From assembly GCA_001464665.1 (NCBI GenBank), contig LNDP01000023.1, forward strand, positions 594,157 through 658,156: a stretch of 64,000 nucleotides of DNA. The letters are read 5' to 3'. The notes below the pieces were generated by a model. It did no database searches. It was not told the origin of the DNA and saw nothing but the letters and a program-made list of their open reading frames with translations. Shown here piece after piece: positions 1 through 8,043 of the stretch (the stretch's first letter is position 1; each line of letters begins with the position of its first letter). A program made the position numbers and the translations under genes. Source of the DNA: Acidobacteria bacterium Ga0074141. GTDB lineage: Bacteria > Acidobacteriota > Blastocatellia > Pyrinomonadales > Pyrinomonadaceae.

Positions 1-57
1 GAAACGCTCGGGCCGACCGTCCGCGAACACGTCGCAACACTTTCCCGTTCCAATTGA
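1..57 (+). CDS. 3' end of an unidentified protein (partial)
   Basis: Reading from the first base gives 18 sense codons ending TLSRSN and a TGA stop at 55-57. Codon use is rich in G or C at third positions, like the neighbouring genes, and no stop interrupts the frame. The gene starts outside the window and the visible piece is too short to name a family. It could be chance, since only 18 codons are visible. Confidence 0.4.
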   Translation, partial: ETLGPTVREHVATLSRSN

Positions 58-128
58 TTAACGCCGCGAATAGATGTGTGATAGTATTCCTCAATCCCAG
101 AGAGATTTTCCCCGGAGCAGTGACTTTT

Positions 129-410
129 ATGCCGGATGTTGAAACGATTTGCGTCCAATGTAAAGAGACCTTTCTTTTCACCGAAAAAGAACAGGAGATC
201 TTTTATCAGCGGAATTTGATGTCGCCTCAGCGATGCCCACGCTGCCGGTCAAAAAAGGCCGCCATTAGCGAGGACGCACCGAAGCGTTTTGAAATTGTCT
301 GCGACAACTGCGGAAAGCACGATCAGGTGCCTTTCCAACCAAAGGTCGGCCGGACCGTTTTCTGCCGCGAGTGCCACGAGGCGAGCCGCTCGCGGGGACG
401 CCATGCCTAA
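129..410 (+). CDS. small zinc-ribbon protein
   Basis: This 93-aa protein carries three CxxC pairs plus one further Cys-x-x-Cys-His: CVQC near residue 8, CPRC near 36, CDNC near 58 and CRECH near 78. The second half, with VPFQP followed by GR and a CxxC, matches the pattern of bacterial CxxC-x-CxxC zinc-ribbon proteins of unknown role. I chose the ATG at 129 because a GGAG lies 11 bases upstream and the zinc-ribbon homology begins right after it; the frame is open further upstream to 54 but that part is not protein-like. It probably binds zinc in the cytoplasm. The function is unknown, and so is any link to the following isomerase gene, 43 bases downstream. Confidence 0.75.
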   Translation: MPDVETICVQCKETFLFTEKEQEIFYQRNLMSPQRCPRCRSKKAAISEDAPKRFEIVCDNCGKHDQVPFQPKVGRTVFCRECHEASRSRGRHA

Positions 411-453
411 CGCTTGAACCAATCTTACCCGAAAGAGGTGATACGCAATCCTT

Positions 454-1248
454 ATGAGCTTTGAAAACGTTATCTACGAATTGAACGGCCATGTTGCCAC
501 CATTAAATTGAACCGTCCCGATGCTCTCAATGCCCTATCATCGGGACTCGGACGCGATCTTAAGGCCGCGATAATCCAGGCGTCCAACGAGGGCGCACGG
601 TGCATTGTTTTGACCGGTGAGGGCCGCTCGTTTTGTGCCGGCGGCGACCTTCGCGAGATGCAGCAGGTCGGGCAGGCCGAGGGCCGCATTGAGGCATTTC
701 TCGATGCCCCGCTGAAGACCTTGCACGAGCTTATCAAGCTCATCCGCAATACGCCCGTGCCATTCGTAGCTGCGGTCAACGGCGTTTGCGCCGGAGCGGG
801 AGTTAATCTTGCTCTAGCCTGCGACATCGTCTTCGCGGCCGATGACGCCGCCTTTCGCCAGGCATTTGTCCGCATCGGGCTTTCGCCGGACTGCGGCGGT
901 ACCTTCTTTCTCCCGCGGGCGGTTGGCGAAAAGATCGCGACCGAGCTTTTCATGACCGGCGATTCGCTCTCGGCCGAACGAGCAGCCCAACTCGGAATGG
1001 TCAATCGGCTTGTCCCGGCCGCCGAACTCGTCCAGCAGACCCAGGAATTCGGTGCAAAACTCGCCGCCGGCCCGACAGGTTCTCTTGGCCGCATCAAGCG
1101 GATGATGAACGCCACTTTCTCAAACAGCCTCTTCCAGCAGCTTTCGCTCGAAGCGGAATGCCAGCTCGAATCGGGCCAGTCCGCCGACTTCCGCGAGGGC
1201 GTCACCGCATTTTTCGAAAAGCGGCCGCCGCACTTCACCGGACACTGA
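454..1248 (+). CDS. enoyl-CoA hydratase/isomerase family protein, PaaG-like
   Basis: A 264-aa crotonase-fold protein. The CoA/oxyanion segment SFCAGGDL lies near residue 60. The usual hydratase glutamate in the GGGxEL motif is replaced by asparagine (GAGVNLAL, Asn118), and the second catalytic segment reads SPDCGG with Asp146. This Asn/Asp pair is the pattern of PaaG-type isomerases, which shift double bonds in (oxepin or enoyl) CoA esters, rather than of classical hydratases; that family statement is from general knowledge. No other phenylacetate genes are present, so the substrate is open and a general fatty-acid isomerase is equally possible. The length is typical. An intrinsic terminator follows. 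Confidence 0.85.
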   Translation: MSFENVIYELNGHVATIKLNRPDALNALSSGLGRDLKAAIIQASNEGARCIVLTGEGRSFCAGGDLREMQQVGQAEGRIEAFLDAPLKTLHELIKLIRNTPVPFVAAVNGVCAGAGVNLALACDIVFAADDAAFRQAFVRIGLSPDCGGTFFLPRAVGEKIATELFMTGDSLSAERAAQLGMVNRLVPAAELVQQTQEFGAKLAAGPTGSLGRIKRMMNATFSNSLFQQLSLEAECQLESGQSADFREGVTAFFEKRPPHFTGH

Positions 1249-1281
1249 GACTTTTTGTAACTTACTATTTTGTCAACACAT

Positions 1282-1312
1282 AAAGCCGGGCCCATGCCTG
1301 GCTTTTTCTTTT
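1282..1312 (+). terminator. intrinsic terminator after the PaaG-like gene
   Basis: AAAGCCGGG and CCTGGCTTT form a 9-bp stem with one G-T pair around a short CCCATG loop, followed by a T-rich run. It ends the isomerase transcription unit and separates it from the Fur-box promoter downstream. Confidence 0.85.
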
Positions 1313-1360
1313 TGACTGAGGTTAATTCAGAAAACCGGAGGCATAATTCCCTCTCCAGGG

Positions 1361-1389
1361 TTGACACCGGCCGGGCCATAAAATATCGT
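1361..1389 (+). promoter_or_regulatory. sigma70-type promoter of the FecA-like receptor locus
   Basis: TTGACA at 1361-1366 is a perfect -35 hexamer. Seventeen bases downstream lies TATCGT (4 of 6 matches to TATAAT). The Fur-like palindrome begins 8 bases after this -10, so a bound repressor would cover the transcription start. This is predicted from sequence only. Confidence 0.6.
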
Positions 1390-1396
1390 TCTTGCA

Positions 1397-1415
1397 ATTG
1401 AAACTCATTTTCAAT
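1397..1415 (+). promoter_or_regulatory. Fur-box-like operator
   Basis: A 19-bp near-perfect palindrome, ATTGAAA-CTCAT-TTTCAAT, lies between the -10 and the receptor start codon. Its central 15 bases match the TGATAATCATTATCA Fur consensus at 12 positions. Placement directly over the expected start site fits repression by iron-loaded Fur. The regulator itself is not in the window. Confidence 0.7.
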
Positions 1416-1425
1416 AGATATTTTC

Positions 1426-3909
1426 ATGAATATGATATCAAACGATTTTTATCCAAGTCCGGACTCGAAGCTCCGGAGTCTCACGGCCCGCATTCTGACT
1501 GTCGCACTGATCGTTGTCTCGCTTGCCGCCGCCGCTTTCGGGCAGATGGCCGCAAATTCCGATTCAATTCGCGTTGCTGACGCGAACGGCTCACCGATCG
1601 CCGGAGCCGTTGTCTCGGCGACCAACTCCGCCGGGAGCACTCGGATAAACGCAGTCACGGGCACCGATGGCCGCTTCTCTTTTTCCGGGCTTCGCGGCGA
1701 AGTGATCCTCGTTGTCGCTGCCGATGGCTTTGCCCGCACCGAGCGGCGAATCGAACTTCCGGCCCAGTCCGCGATCGATATCGTTCTCTATCCGCAGCCG
1801 GTCGCGGCCGAGGTGATGGTCTCGTCAACGTATCTCGCCGGCACGGCCGCCAGCCTCGACGAGGTTCCCGGTGCGGTCGAACGCCTTGACCGCCAGATGC
1901 TCGAGTCGGCGCGTGTTTTCGATTTCTCCGAGGCTCTGAGAAAGATCTCCGGCGTCAACGTTCGCGATGAAGAGGGCTTCGGGCTCCGGCCAAATATCGG
2001 CATCCGCGGGACAAATCCGACCCGCTCGACCAAAGTGCTCTTGCTTGAGGATGGCCTCCCGCTCGCCTATGCGCCCTATGGTGACAACGCCTCTTACTAT
2101 CATCCGCCGATCGAGCGTTACGCCGAGGTCGAGGTGCTCAAAGGTTCAAGCCAGATCGTTTACGGGCCGCAGACGATCGCCGGTGTGATCAATTACATCA
2201 CGCCCAGCCCGACCGAAAAGCCGAGCTTCGGCATTAAATTATTGGGCGGCAACCGCAATTATTTCAACGGGAGCGTTTTCGGAAGCGGAACGATCAAGAG
2301 CACCGGCATCTTTGCCAACTACGCCCGCAGGCAGGGCGACGGAGCGAGAGAGAATATAAATTCCCGCCTCGATGACACGTCCGTCAAGATCGTCCAGACG
2401 ATCAACGACCGTAATGCGCTGACGTTCAAATTCAGCCACTACGGCGAGGATTCGAACGTTACCTATTCGGGCCTGACCGAGGCAGAATACGCCGCCGATC
2501 CGCGGCAGAACCCCTTCCGCAACGACTTTTTCTACGGCGATCGCTTTGGGACGTCGCTCTCGCACTCGGCCGTTATTTCTCCGTCGGTTACGCTGACGAC
2601 GAACGCCTATTACAACTTCTTTCGCCGTCATTGGTGGCGGCAATCCTCGAACTCAGGTCAACGGCCGAACCGGCTTAACGTTGATCCGGACTGCCTTTCG
2701 ATGGCCGATCTGAAGACGACCTGCGGCAACGAAGGCCGGCTGCGAAAGTTTGACACCTATGGCGTCGCCCCGCAGTTGGCTTATCAATACAGCTCGGGAA
2801 CGGGCTTCCGCGGTGAACTACAGATCGGCGGCCGGCTCCACTGGGAAGAGCAGAACCGCCGCCAGCTCAACGGCGACACTCCGAACAACCGTGCGGGCGT
2901 TCCCTCGGAGATAAACATTCGCCGCAACTTCGCGTCGTCTGCATTCGTTCAGAACCGCTTCATTTTCGGCAAGTTTTCCGTAACTCCGGGCGTCCGTTTC
3001 GAACGGATCGAGATCGAGCGGCGAAACCTGCTGACGAATCCGATCTCCGAAGGACGAACTACCGTCACCGAGGCAATCCCGGGCATCGGATTCGCCTATT
3101 CGGGCCTGCCGCGGACGACCATTTTCGCCGGCGTTCACCGCGGATTTTCGCCGCCTCGGGCCGAGGACATAGTCACCAACTCGGGCGGCGTTGTTGAGCT
3201 CGACCCTGAGCGAAGCTGGAACTACGAGGCGGGAATTCGTACCAATCCGGTTCGCGGGATTCGGCTTGAGGGCACATTCTTCCGGCTCGATTACCAGAAT
3301 CAGATCGTGCCGGCAAGCATCGCGGGCGGCATCGGTGCCGCGCTGACGAACGGCGGCGAAACGCTCCAGCAGGGCATGGAGTTCAGCGGCAGGCTCGACA
3401 CCGACGCATTCTTTGCTTCGCGTCATAACCTTTTTGTCCGAACGGCTTTTACTTGGCTTCCGATCTCAGAGTTTCGCGGCACGCGTCTGAGTTCGATCAC
3501 AAACTCCGGCACTTTGAACTCGTTCTGCCCGGCATCGCAACGAATCAGCCCGACGCGGTGTTCGATCAACGGCAACCGGCTTCCCTACACGCCGGAAACA
3601 ACCGCGACGACCAGCCTCGGCTATTCACACGCCAAAGGCTTTCAGGCATTCATCGAGAATGTTTTTGTCAGCCGTCAGTTTGGCGACGACCTAAATGCAT
3701 TCTCACCGACGGCCAACGGCCAGATCGGCCCCATTGGTTCGCAAACCTATTGGAACGCTACCGCCAACTACAAGGTTGAGCGATGGAAAACGACGTTCTT
3801 CGTAACGGCGAAAAACCTCGGCGACAAAACGCTCATCGTTGACCGATCGCGCGGCATTCTGCCCTCGAGCCCACGGCTCGTTCAGGCTGGTATCAATATC
3901 AATTTCTAG
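1426..3909 (+). CDS. TonB-dependent receptor, FecA (ferric dicitrate) type
   Basis: An 827-aa outer-membrane receptor. A hydrophobic signal segment ends in AAAAFGQ near residue 40. It is followed by a short carboxypeptidase-regulatory (beta-sandwich) domain at about residues 45-125, a plug domain at about 130-240 and a 22-strand barrel ending in a C-terminal aromatic residue (INF). The plug has the FecA-like segments IGIRGTN, EDGLPLAYAPYGD and VEVLKG followed by IVYGPQTIAGVINYIT. Known members import ferric citrate or similar chelates with TonB energy. A Fur-box-like operator sits directly upstream, supporting iron control. There is no N-terminal signalling extension, so it is not a FecIR-coupled receptor. 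The start could also be the ATG two codons later; no good ribosome site is visible for either. Confidence 0.9.
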   Translation: MNMISNDFYPSPDSKLRSLTARILTVALIVVSLAAAAFGQMAANSDSIRVADANGSPIAGAVVSATNSAGSTRINAVTGTDGRFSFSGLRGEVILVVAADGFARTERRIELPAQSAIDIVLYPQPVAAEVMVSSTYLAGTAASLDEVPGAVERLDRQMLESARVFDFSEALRKISGVNVRDEEGFGLRPNIGIRGTNPTRSTKVLLLEDGLPLAYAPYGDNASYYHPPIERYAEVEVLKGSSQIVYGPQTIAGVINYITPSPTEKPSFGIKLLGGNRNYFNGSVFGSGTIKSTGIFANYARRQGDGARENINSRLDDTSVKIVQTINDRNALTFKFSHYGEDSNVTYSGLTEAEYAADPRQNPFRNDFFYGDRFGTSLSHSAVISPSVTLTTNAYYNFFRRHWWRQSSNSGQRPNRLNVDPDCLSMADLKTTCGNEGRLRKFDTYGVAPQLAYQYSSGTGFRGELQIGGRLHWEEQNRRQLNGDTPNNRAGVPSEINIRRNFASSAFVQNRFIFGKFSVTPGVRFERIEIERRNLLTNPISEGRTTVTEAIPGIGFAYSGLPRTTIFAGVHRGFSPPRAEDIVTNSGGVVELDPERSWNYEAGIRTNPVRGIRLEGTFFRLDYQNQIVPASIAGGIGAALTNGGETLQQGMEFSGRLDTDAFFASRHNLFVRTAFTWLPISEFRGTRLSSITNSGTLNSFCPASQRISPTRCSINGNRLPYTPETTATTSLGYSHAKGFQAFIENVFVSRQFGDDLNAFSPTANGQIGPIGSQTYWNATANYKVERWKTTFFVTAKNLGDKTLIVDRSRGILPSSPRLVQAGININF

Positions 3910-3933
3910 AGCTATCGGAGGAGATATCATCTG

Positions 3934-4173
3934 ATGATGGAGAATGGAAGAACGAGCCTTGAGATCTGGAATTGCCGCGGCTGCGGTGTCGTGCACATCG
4001 CAGCCGGCAATGTCCGGCTTGACCTGAACCGCGAGGAATTCGAATCGTTTGCGGAGGCGGTGGTCGGCATCTATTGCGGCCAACTGGCGAACGAAGCCGT
4101 CCCGCTCGGCCATTCGAAGGATGGCGGAATGGAGATCTTCCGCGGAGCCCTCACCAGCACCGAGGTGCACTGA
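3934..4173 (+). CDS. small CxxC protein in the receptor/ABC transporter operon
   Basis: A 79-aa soluble protein with a strong ribosome site (GGAGGAG ending 10 bases before ATG), 24 bases after the receptor stop. The N-terminal core reads NCRGCGVVHIAAGNVRL, followed by an EEFESF helix and a third cysteine (IYCGQL). A CxxC followed by histidine suggests a metal-binding or redox site. The layout resembles small proteins that accompany metal-uptake receptors in Bacteroidota, but that is recalled and unverified. It has no signal peptide, so it acts in the cytoplasm. It could be an accessory factor that accepts or reduces the imported metal. Confidence 0.7.
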   Translation: MMENGRTSLEIWNCRGCGVVHIAAGNVRLDLNREEFESFAEAVVGIYCGQLANEAVPLGHSKDGGMEIFRGALTSTEVH

Positions 4174-4220
4174 GTGCGATGGAATTCGGCTTTCGGAAAA
4201 TGTTAGATTTGAAGAATATT

Positions 4221-5126
4221 ATGTTTACAAAGATCCTGCTATTTTTTACGGCGGCCGCCGTGGCCGCGATTTCGATCGGATGCGGCGGAGCGACACAGTC
4301 GCCCTCGAACACGGCAAACAGCAACGCGGCAACCGGGCAGAAACTCGTCGTCGCGCTCAAGCCGGACAAAAACCCTGACCAGATGATCGCCGAACGCGAT
4401 GCGGCGGCGAAGTTCCTCTCGGAAAAGCTCGGCCGGCCGGTCGAGGTCATCATCCCGCTTTCGGCTGCCGTGATTAACGAGGGCTTCTCGAACGGCACCA
4501 TCGATCTCGGCTACCTGAGCGGCACCGACATGATCAACGCTAAGGACGCCGAGCTTCTTCTCGTCGGCGAGATCAACGGCAAAACGACCTACAAAAGCTA
4601 CTGGCTTTCGCTAAAAGAAAAGCCGTATGCGAGCATCGCCGACCTGAAAGACAAGCCGATCGCCTTCGCCAGCCGGACGAGCACTTCGGGCTATGTGATG
4701 CCGCTTTGGGACCTTCGCCAGAAAGGGCTCATCTCCGAGAAGGCCGACCCGGAAGAGTTCTTCGGTACGGGTAATGTCTTTTTCGGAACCGGCTACGTCT
4801 CTGCCGTCGAACGTGTCCTGAATGGCCAGGCCGAGGCGGCGGCGGTCAGCTACTACGTCCTCGATGAGAACAAACACCTCACCGAAGAGCAGCGTGCGAA
4901 GCTCAAAAAAGTGGCCGAGCAGGGCGACGTGCCGACGCACATCATCGCCATCCGCAAGAATCTCACTGGCGCGGAACGCGACAAGCTCAAGGCCGCATTG
5001 CTCGCGATGAACGAAGGTGCAAACACCGAGCTTCGCGATAAGCTCTTCACCTCGAAACTGGTAGAGGCCGATCAGGAAGCGCACCTCAAGCCGCTCCGCG
5101 AGGCACTAGCAACGCTTCCGAAATAG
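4221..5126 (+). CDS. PhnD-like periplasmic substrate-binding lipoprotein
   Basis: A 301-aa solute-binding protein of the phosphate/phosphite/phosphonate (PhnD) family. A hydrophobic leader precedes the lipobox-like SIGC, with the lipidated cysteine near residue 21, then a Ser/Asn/Thr-rich tether. The two-lobed fold begins at KLVVALKPDKNPDQM, which fits the family start. The lobe-closing motif SRTSTSGYVMP near residue 155 is characteristic. The ligand segment that in phosphonate binders usually contains G-P and a tyrosine reads IDLGYLSGTDM here, so the ligand may differ. I chose ATG 4221 because it starts directly at the signal peptide with GAAG 6 bases upstream; in-frame ATGs at 4179 and 4200 are alternatives. 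phnC starts with no spacing after the stop. Confidence 0.85.
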   Translation: MFTKILLFFTAAAVAAISIGCGGATQSPSNTANSNAATGQKLVVALKPDKNPDQMIAERDAAAKFLSEKLGRPVEVIIPLSAAVINEGFSNGTIDLGYLSGTDMINAKDAELLLVGEINGKTTYKSYWLSLKEKPYASIADLKDKPIAFASRTSTSGYVMPLWDLRQKGLISEKADPEEFFGTGNVFFGTGYVSAVERVLNGQAEAAAVSYYVLDENKHLTEEQRAKLKKVAEQGDVPTHIIAIRKNLTGAERDKLKAALLAMNEGANTELRDKLFTSKLVEADQEAHLKPLREALATLPK

Positions 5127-5828
5127 ATGTCGGAAACCGCACCGAATGCAAGCCGAACGGCCGTCCGAGTCGAGGGGTTAACCCTTGACCGCGACGGCCG
5201 AAGGCTTTTCTCCGGGATGTCCTGGTCGCTCGCTCCGGGCGAACTCCTTGCCGTTACGGGCCCATCGGGCGTTGGTAAATCGAGCCTCGTTTCGGCCCTT
5301 GCCGGAATGCTCGAACCCGCCGCCGGAAGCATTGAGCGGCCCGCCGCCGTTAGTTCCGCGGGCATCGTCTTCCAGGACCTTCGGCTGACAAAAGAGCTGA
5401 GCGTTTTGACCAACGTGCTCTGCGGAAAGCTCGGGCAGTTCCCTTGGTGGCGGACGCTTTTCGGCTTCCCTGCCGGCGAAAAACGGGCGGCTTTTCAGAA
5501 ACTCGAAGAGCTTGAGATCGCCCATCTTTGCCACAAACCGGTACGCAACATATCCGGCGGCGAGCAGCAGCGGACGGCCATTGCCCGCGTTCTCTTTCAG
5601 GAACCGGATGTGATCTTTGCCGATGAGCCAACGTCGAACCTCGACCTTGCACTCTCCGAACGCGTAATGGCAATGCTCCGCCGCGAATGCAAGACCGGCG
5701 GCCGCTCCGCCATTTGCATATTGCACGATACGGAATTCGTCGGCCGCTACGCCGACCTCGAGCTTCGGCTCGGCCGTGAGTTTCCAAATGGCTGGGAATT
5801 GAGGAGGGTCGCGGATACCGCAGCATGA
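5127..5828 (+). CDS. PhnC-like ABC transporter ATP-binding protein
   Basis: A 233-aa ATPase of an import system. Walker A is GPSGVGKSSL near residue 44, the Q-loop FQDLRL lies near 85, the signature is ISGGEQQRTAIARVL near 145, Walker B is VIFADEPTS near 165, and the switch histidine is in ILHDTEF. It energises the adjacent permease on the inner membrane. The gene begins on the base after the PhnD stop and its own end overlaps the permease start by 4 bases (ATGA), so the three are translationally coupled. It is slightly shorter than typical PhnC proteins (about 250-270 aa). The substrate is unknown. Confidence 0.88.
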   Translation: MSETAPNASRTAVRVEGLTLDRDGRRLFSGMSWSLAPGELLAVTGPSGVGKSSLVSALAGMLEPAAGSIERPAAVSSAGIVFQDLRLTKELSVLTNVLCGKLGQFPWWRTLFGFPAGEKRAAFQKLEELEIAHLCHKPVRNISGGEQQRTAIARVLFQEPDVIFADEPTSNLDLALSERVMAMLRRECKTGGRSAICILHDTEFVGRYADLELRLGREFPNGWELRRVADTAA

Positions 5829-6628
5829 CCGCCGTGCCTCCAAAACTCTCGTGGCGTGAACGCTTTACGGCCTTCCGAGCGACGCTGCTGCTCTTTGCCG
5901 TGGCGGTCGTGATCTCGCTTCCGGCGCTTCGCGGTTCGGGCCGCGACCTCGGTTATATTGAGAACCTTCGCCGCTTCGCATCGCAATTTTTCCCGCCCGA
6001 TCTCTCCGTAACGCCGCAAGTCCTTTCCGCGCTCGGTGAGACCATTCAGATCGCCGTTATGGCGACCGTCATCGCCGTGCTTGTCGCCTTGCCGCTTGCC
6101 GCCGCGGGTTCGCAGACCGTCGCGCCGAAGTGGCTCAACATCGGCACGCGAATGGTGCTCAATGTTATCCGCACGCTGCCTTCGCTCATCTGGGCACTGG
6201 TTGCGGTCGCGGTGGTCGGGCCGAACCCGCTCGCGGGCGTTATCGGCTTGACCTTCTACAGCATCGGCTATCTCGGCAAGTTCTTTAGCGACGCCTTCGA
6301 ATCGGTCGATACTTCCGTCACCAACGGGCTCAAGATGCTCGGTGCAAATCCCGTCCAGGCATTTCAATACGGCATGCTCCCGCAGCTCAAGCCGCTCGTG
6401 ATGAGCCACGCACTCTGGATGCTCGAATACAACATCCGCTCGGCGGCGATCATCGGCTATGTCGGTGCCGGCGGCATCGGGCTTTTGCTTCACAGCTATC
6501 AGGAATTTGGGCAATGGGACCGCTTTGCGACCGTGCTTCTTTTCATCCTGATACTCGTCACAACGCTCGACTTTTTCGGTGAGTGGCTCCGCGGAAAGAT
6601 CGTCCGCACCGATCAGAAGATCACTTAG
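5825..6628 (+). CDS. PhnE-like ABC transporter permease
   Basis: A 267-aa inner-membrane permease with about six transmembrane helices. The first is at residues 17-38 (TLLLFAVAVVISLPAL), and the core domain follows from residue 65. The cytoplasmic coupling (EAA) loop is in the segment GLKMLGANPVQAFQYGMLPQ, near residue 185, and a glycine-rich YVGAGGIGLLL segment lies near 215, both typical of PhnE permeases. It completes a three-gene importer with the preceding genes. A 116-base gap separates it from the MFS gene; no terminator is evident in that gap, so the MFS gene may be cotranscribed. Confidence 0.88.
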   Translation: MTAVPPKLSWRERFTAFRATLLLFAVAVVISLPALRGSGRDLGYIENLRRFASQFFPPDLSVTPQVLSALGETIQIAVMATVIAVLVALPLAAAGSQTVAPKWLNIGTRMVLNVIRTLPSLIWALVAVAVVGPNPLAGVIGLTFYSIGYLGKFFSDAFESVDTSVTNGLKMLGANPVQAFQYGMLPQLKPLVMSHALWMLEYNIRSAAIIGYVGAGGIGLLLHSYQEFGQWDRFATVLLFILILVTTLDFFGEWLRGKIVRTDQKIT

Positions 6629-6744
6629 CCGACCCGCCTTCGAGGAACAATTTCACTCCATCGCTGATTCCTTAAACGCTGCCGTTTCGCGTCTATATCA
6701 GAGGCATTGGAAATTTAGGCTCCGTTGCCCCAATATAGCGTTTT

Positions 6745-8043
6745 ATGCAGCCGCTCACTTACGGACAACTCATCCGCGGCAAACGTGATTTTCGCCATCT
6801 GCTGGCCGGGCAATTCGTCTCGGAACTCGGCAGTTGGTTCAATTTTATCGCGGTGCTCGGGCTTGTCCGTGTGATGTCTGATGCTTCGCCGATGGCGGCC
6901 GGGATCATCTTCGTCTGTCGGCTTGTGCCGATGGCGCTCCTCGCCCCGATCGCCGGCGGCCTTGCTGATCGCTTCTCGCGGCGGCAGATAATGCTTTGGA
7001 CCGACCTCGCCCGTGCCGGGGTCGCTTTGCTTCCGCTCTTTATCGTAAGCCGCGATGACCTCTGGATCGCGTATATCGCGACTGCTCTGTTATCTGCGTT
7101 CAGCAGTTTCTTTGACGGCGCCAAGAACGCCGCGACACCGAACCTGACCGGCAAAGACGGGCTGCTCGCCGGCATGGCTTTGATGTTCTCGACCCGCTTT
7201 CTGCTGATGGCGGTCGGCTCGGCACTCGGCGGTTGGGCGGCGGCGGTCTTTGGCTACGAGATCTCGTTCATCATCAACGCCATCTCGTTTCTCCTTTCGG
7301 CATACACGGTCTGGCTCATCCCGGAAGAAGCCGTCCGCGAGACCGCGACCGCCGAACCGCGGCCCGAGACGACCTTCATTGGCGAGATCCGCGAAGGTTT
7401 GGTCTATACCGTCAAGAATCACTTCGCATTGACCATCCTGCTGCTCAACGTCATTTGGGCGACCGGCGGCGGGGCTATCAACATTGTCTTTGAGCGGATG
7501 GGCGGAGTTTATTTTGCCGAAAAGGACGCGTGGAATCCGGATATGGCTGTCGGCCTGCTCTGGACAGCGGCCGGGCTCGGGCTATTTCTCGGGATGATGC
7601 TGGCCCGCCGGGCAAGTGTTTATTTTGACCGCAAGGGCACGAACCGCCAGTTCATCGGCTGGGCATTGATCATCCACGGTGTGCTCTTCGCTATCGGCGG
7701 ATTGATGCCCGCATTCTGGCTTCTGCTCTTTTTCACCTTCATTTCGCGGGCGATAATCGGCGTGGAATATGCGGTGCAGGAGACGATGTTTCAGCGCAGC
7801 CTCCCGGACTATATACGCGGCCGCATCTCGACGCTCGACCGCGGTGCCGAGTTGACCATGTACGGCCTTACGACCTATCTCGCGAGCCTCGCCGTCTATG
7901 CAATCTCGCCGCAAACGCTGACGGTCATTTCCGGATTGCTTGCCGGATCCGCGGGCATCGTATGGTTTCTGCGGACGCGGCCAAATGCCGGCGGCCCCGA
8001 GATCGAAATGCTCACCGCCTCGCCCCCGCCCGTCAGGCCGTGA
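6745..8043 (+). CDS. MFS transporter, EntS-like (DHA3-type) family
   Basis: A 432-aa protein with about 12 hydrophobic helices. The N-terminus has FRHLLAGQFVSELGSWFNFIAV, and the helix 2-3 loop has GGLADRFSRRQIM, the MFS motif A near residue 75. The overall pattern is that of the family that includes the enterobactin exporter EntS and many drug exporters. It lies downstream of a Fur-controlled receptor and importer, so export of a metallophore or efflux of a toxic ligand is plausible but unproven. No ribosome site is visible before the ATG. Its 3' end overlaps the convergent next gene by 11 bases. Confidence 0.8.
   Translation: MQPLTYGQLIRGKRDFRHLLAGQFVSELGSWFNFIAVLGLVRVMSDASPMAAGIIFVCRLVPMALLAPIAGGLADRFSRRQIMLWTDLARAGVALLPLFIVSRDDLWIAYIATALLSAFSSFFDGAKNAATPNLTGKDGLLAGMALMFSTRFLLMAVGSALGGWAAAVFGYEISFIINAISFLLSAYTVWLIPEEAVRETATAEPRPETTFIGEIREGLVYTVKNHFALTILLLNVIWATGGGAINIVFERMGGVYFAEKDAWNPDMAVGLLWTAAGLGLFLGMMLARRASVYFDRKGTNRQFIGWALIIHGVLFAIGGLMPAFWLLLFFTFISRAIIGVEYAVQETMFQRSLPDYIRGRISTLDRGAELTMYGLTTYLASLAVYAISPQTLTVISGLLAGSAGIVWFLRTRPNAGGPEIEMLTASPPPVRP

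Noticed and set aside
474-1427. Long minus-strand open frame opposite the PaaG-like gene
   Set aside because: It mirrors a clear crotonase gene and has a Ser/Arg-rich, domain-free translation; GC-rich DNA creates such frames.
1426-3909. FecIR-type cell-surface signalling receptor
   Set aside because: No N-terminal STN signalling domain and no anti-sigma/sigma genes; control appears to be through the Fur box.
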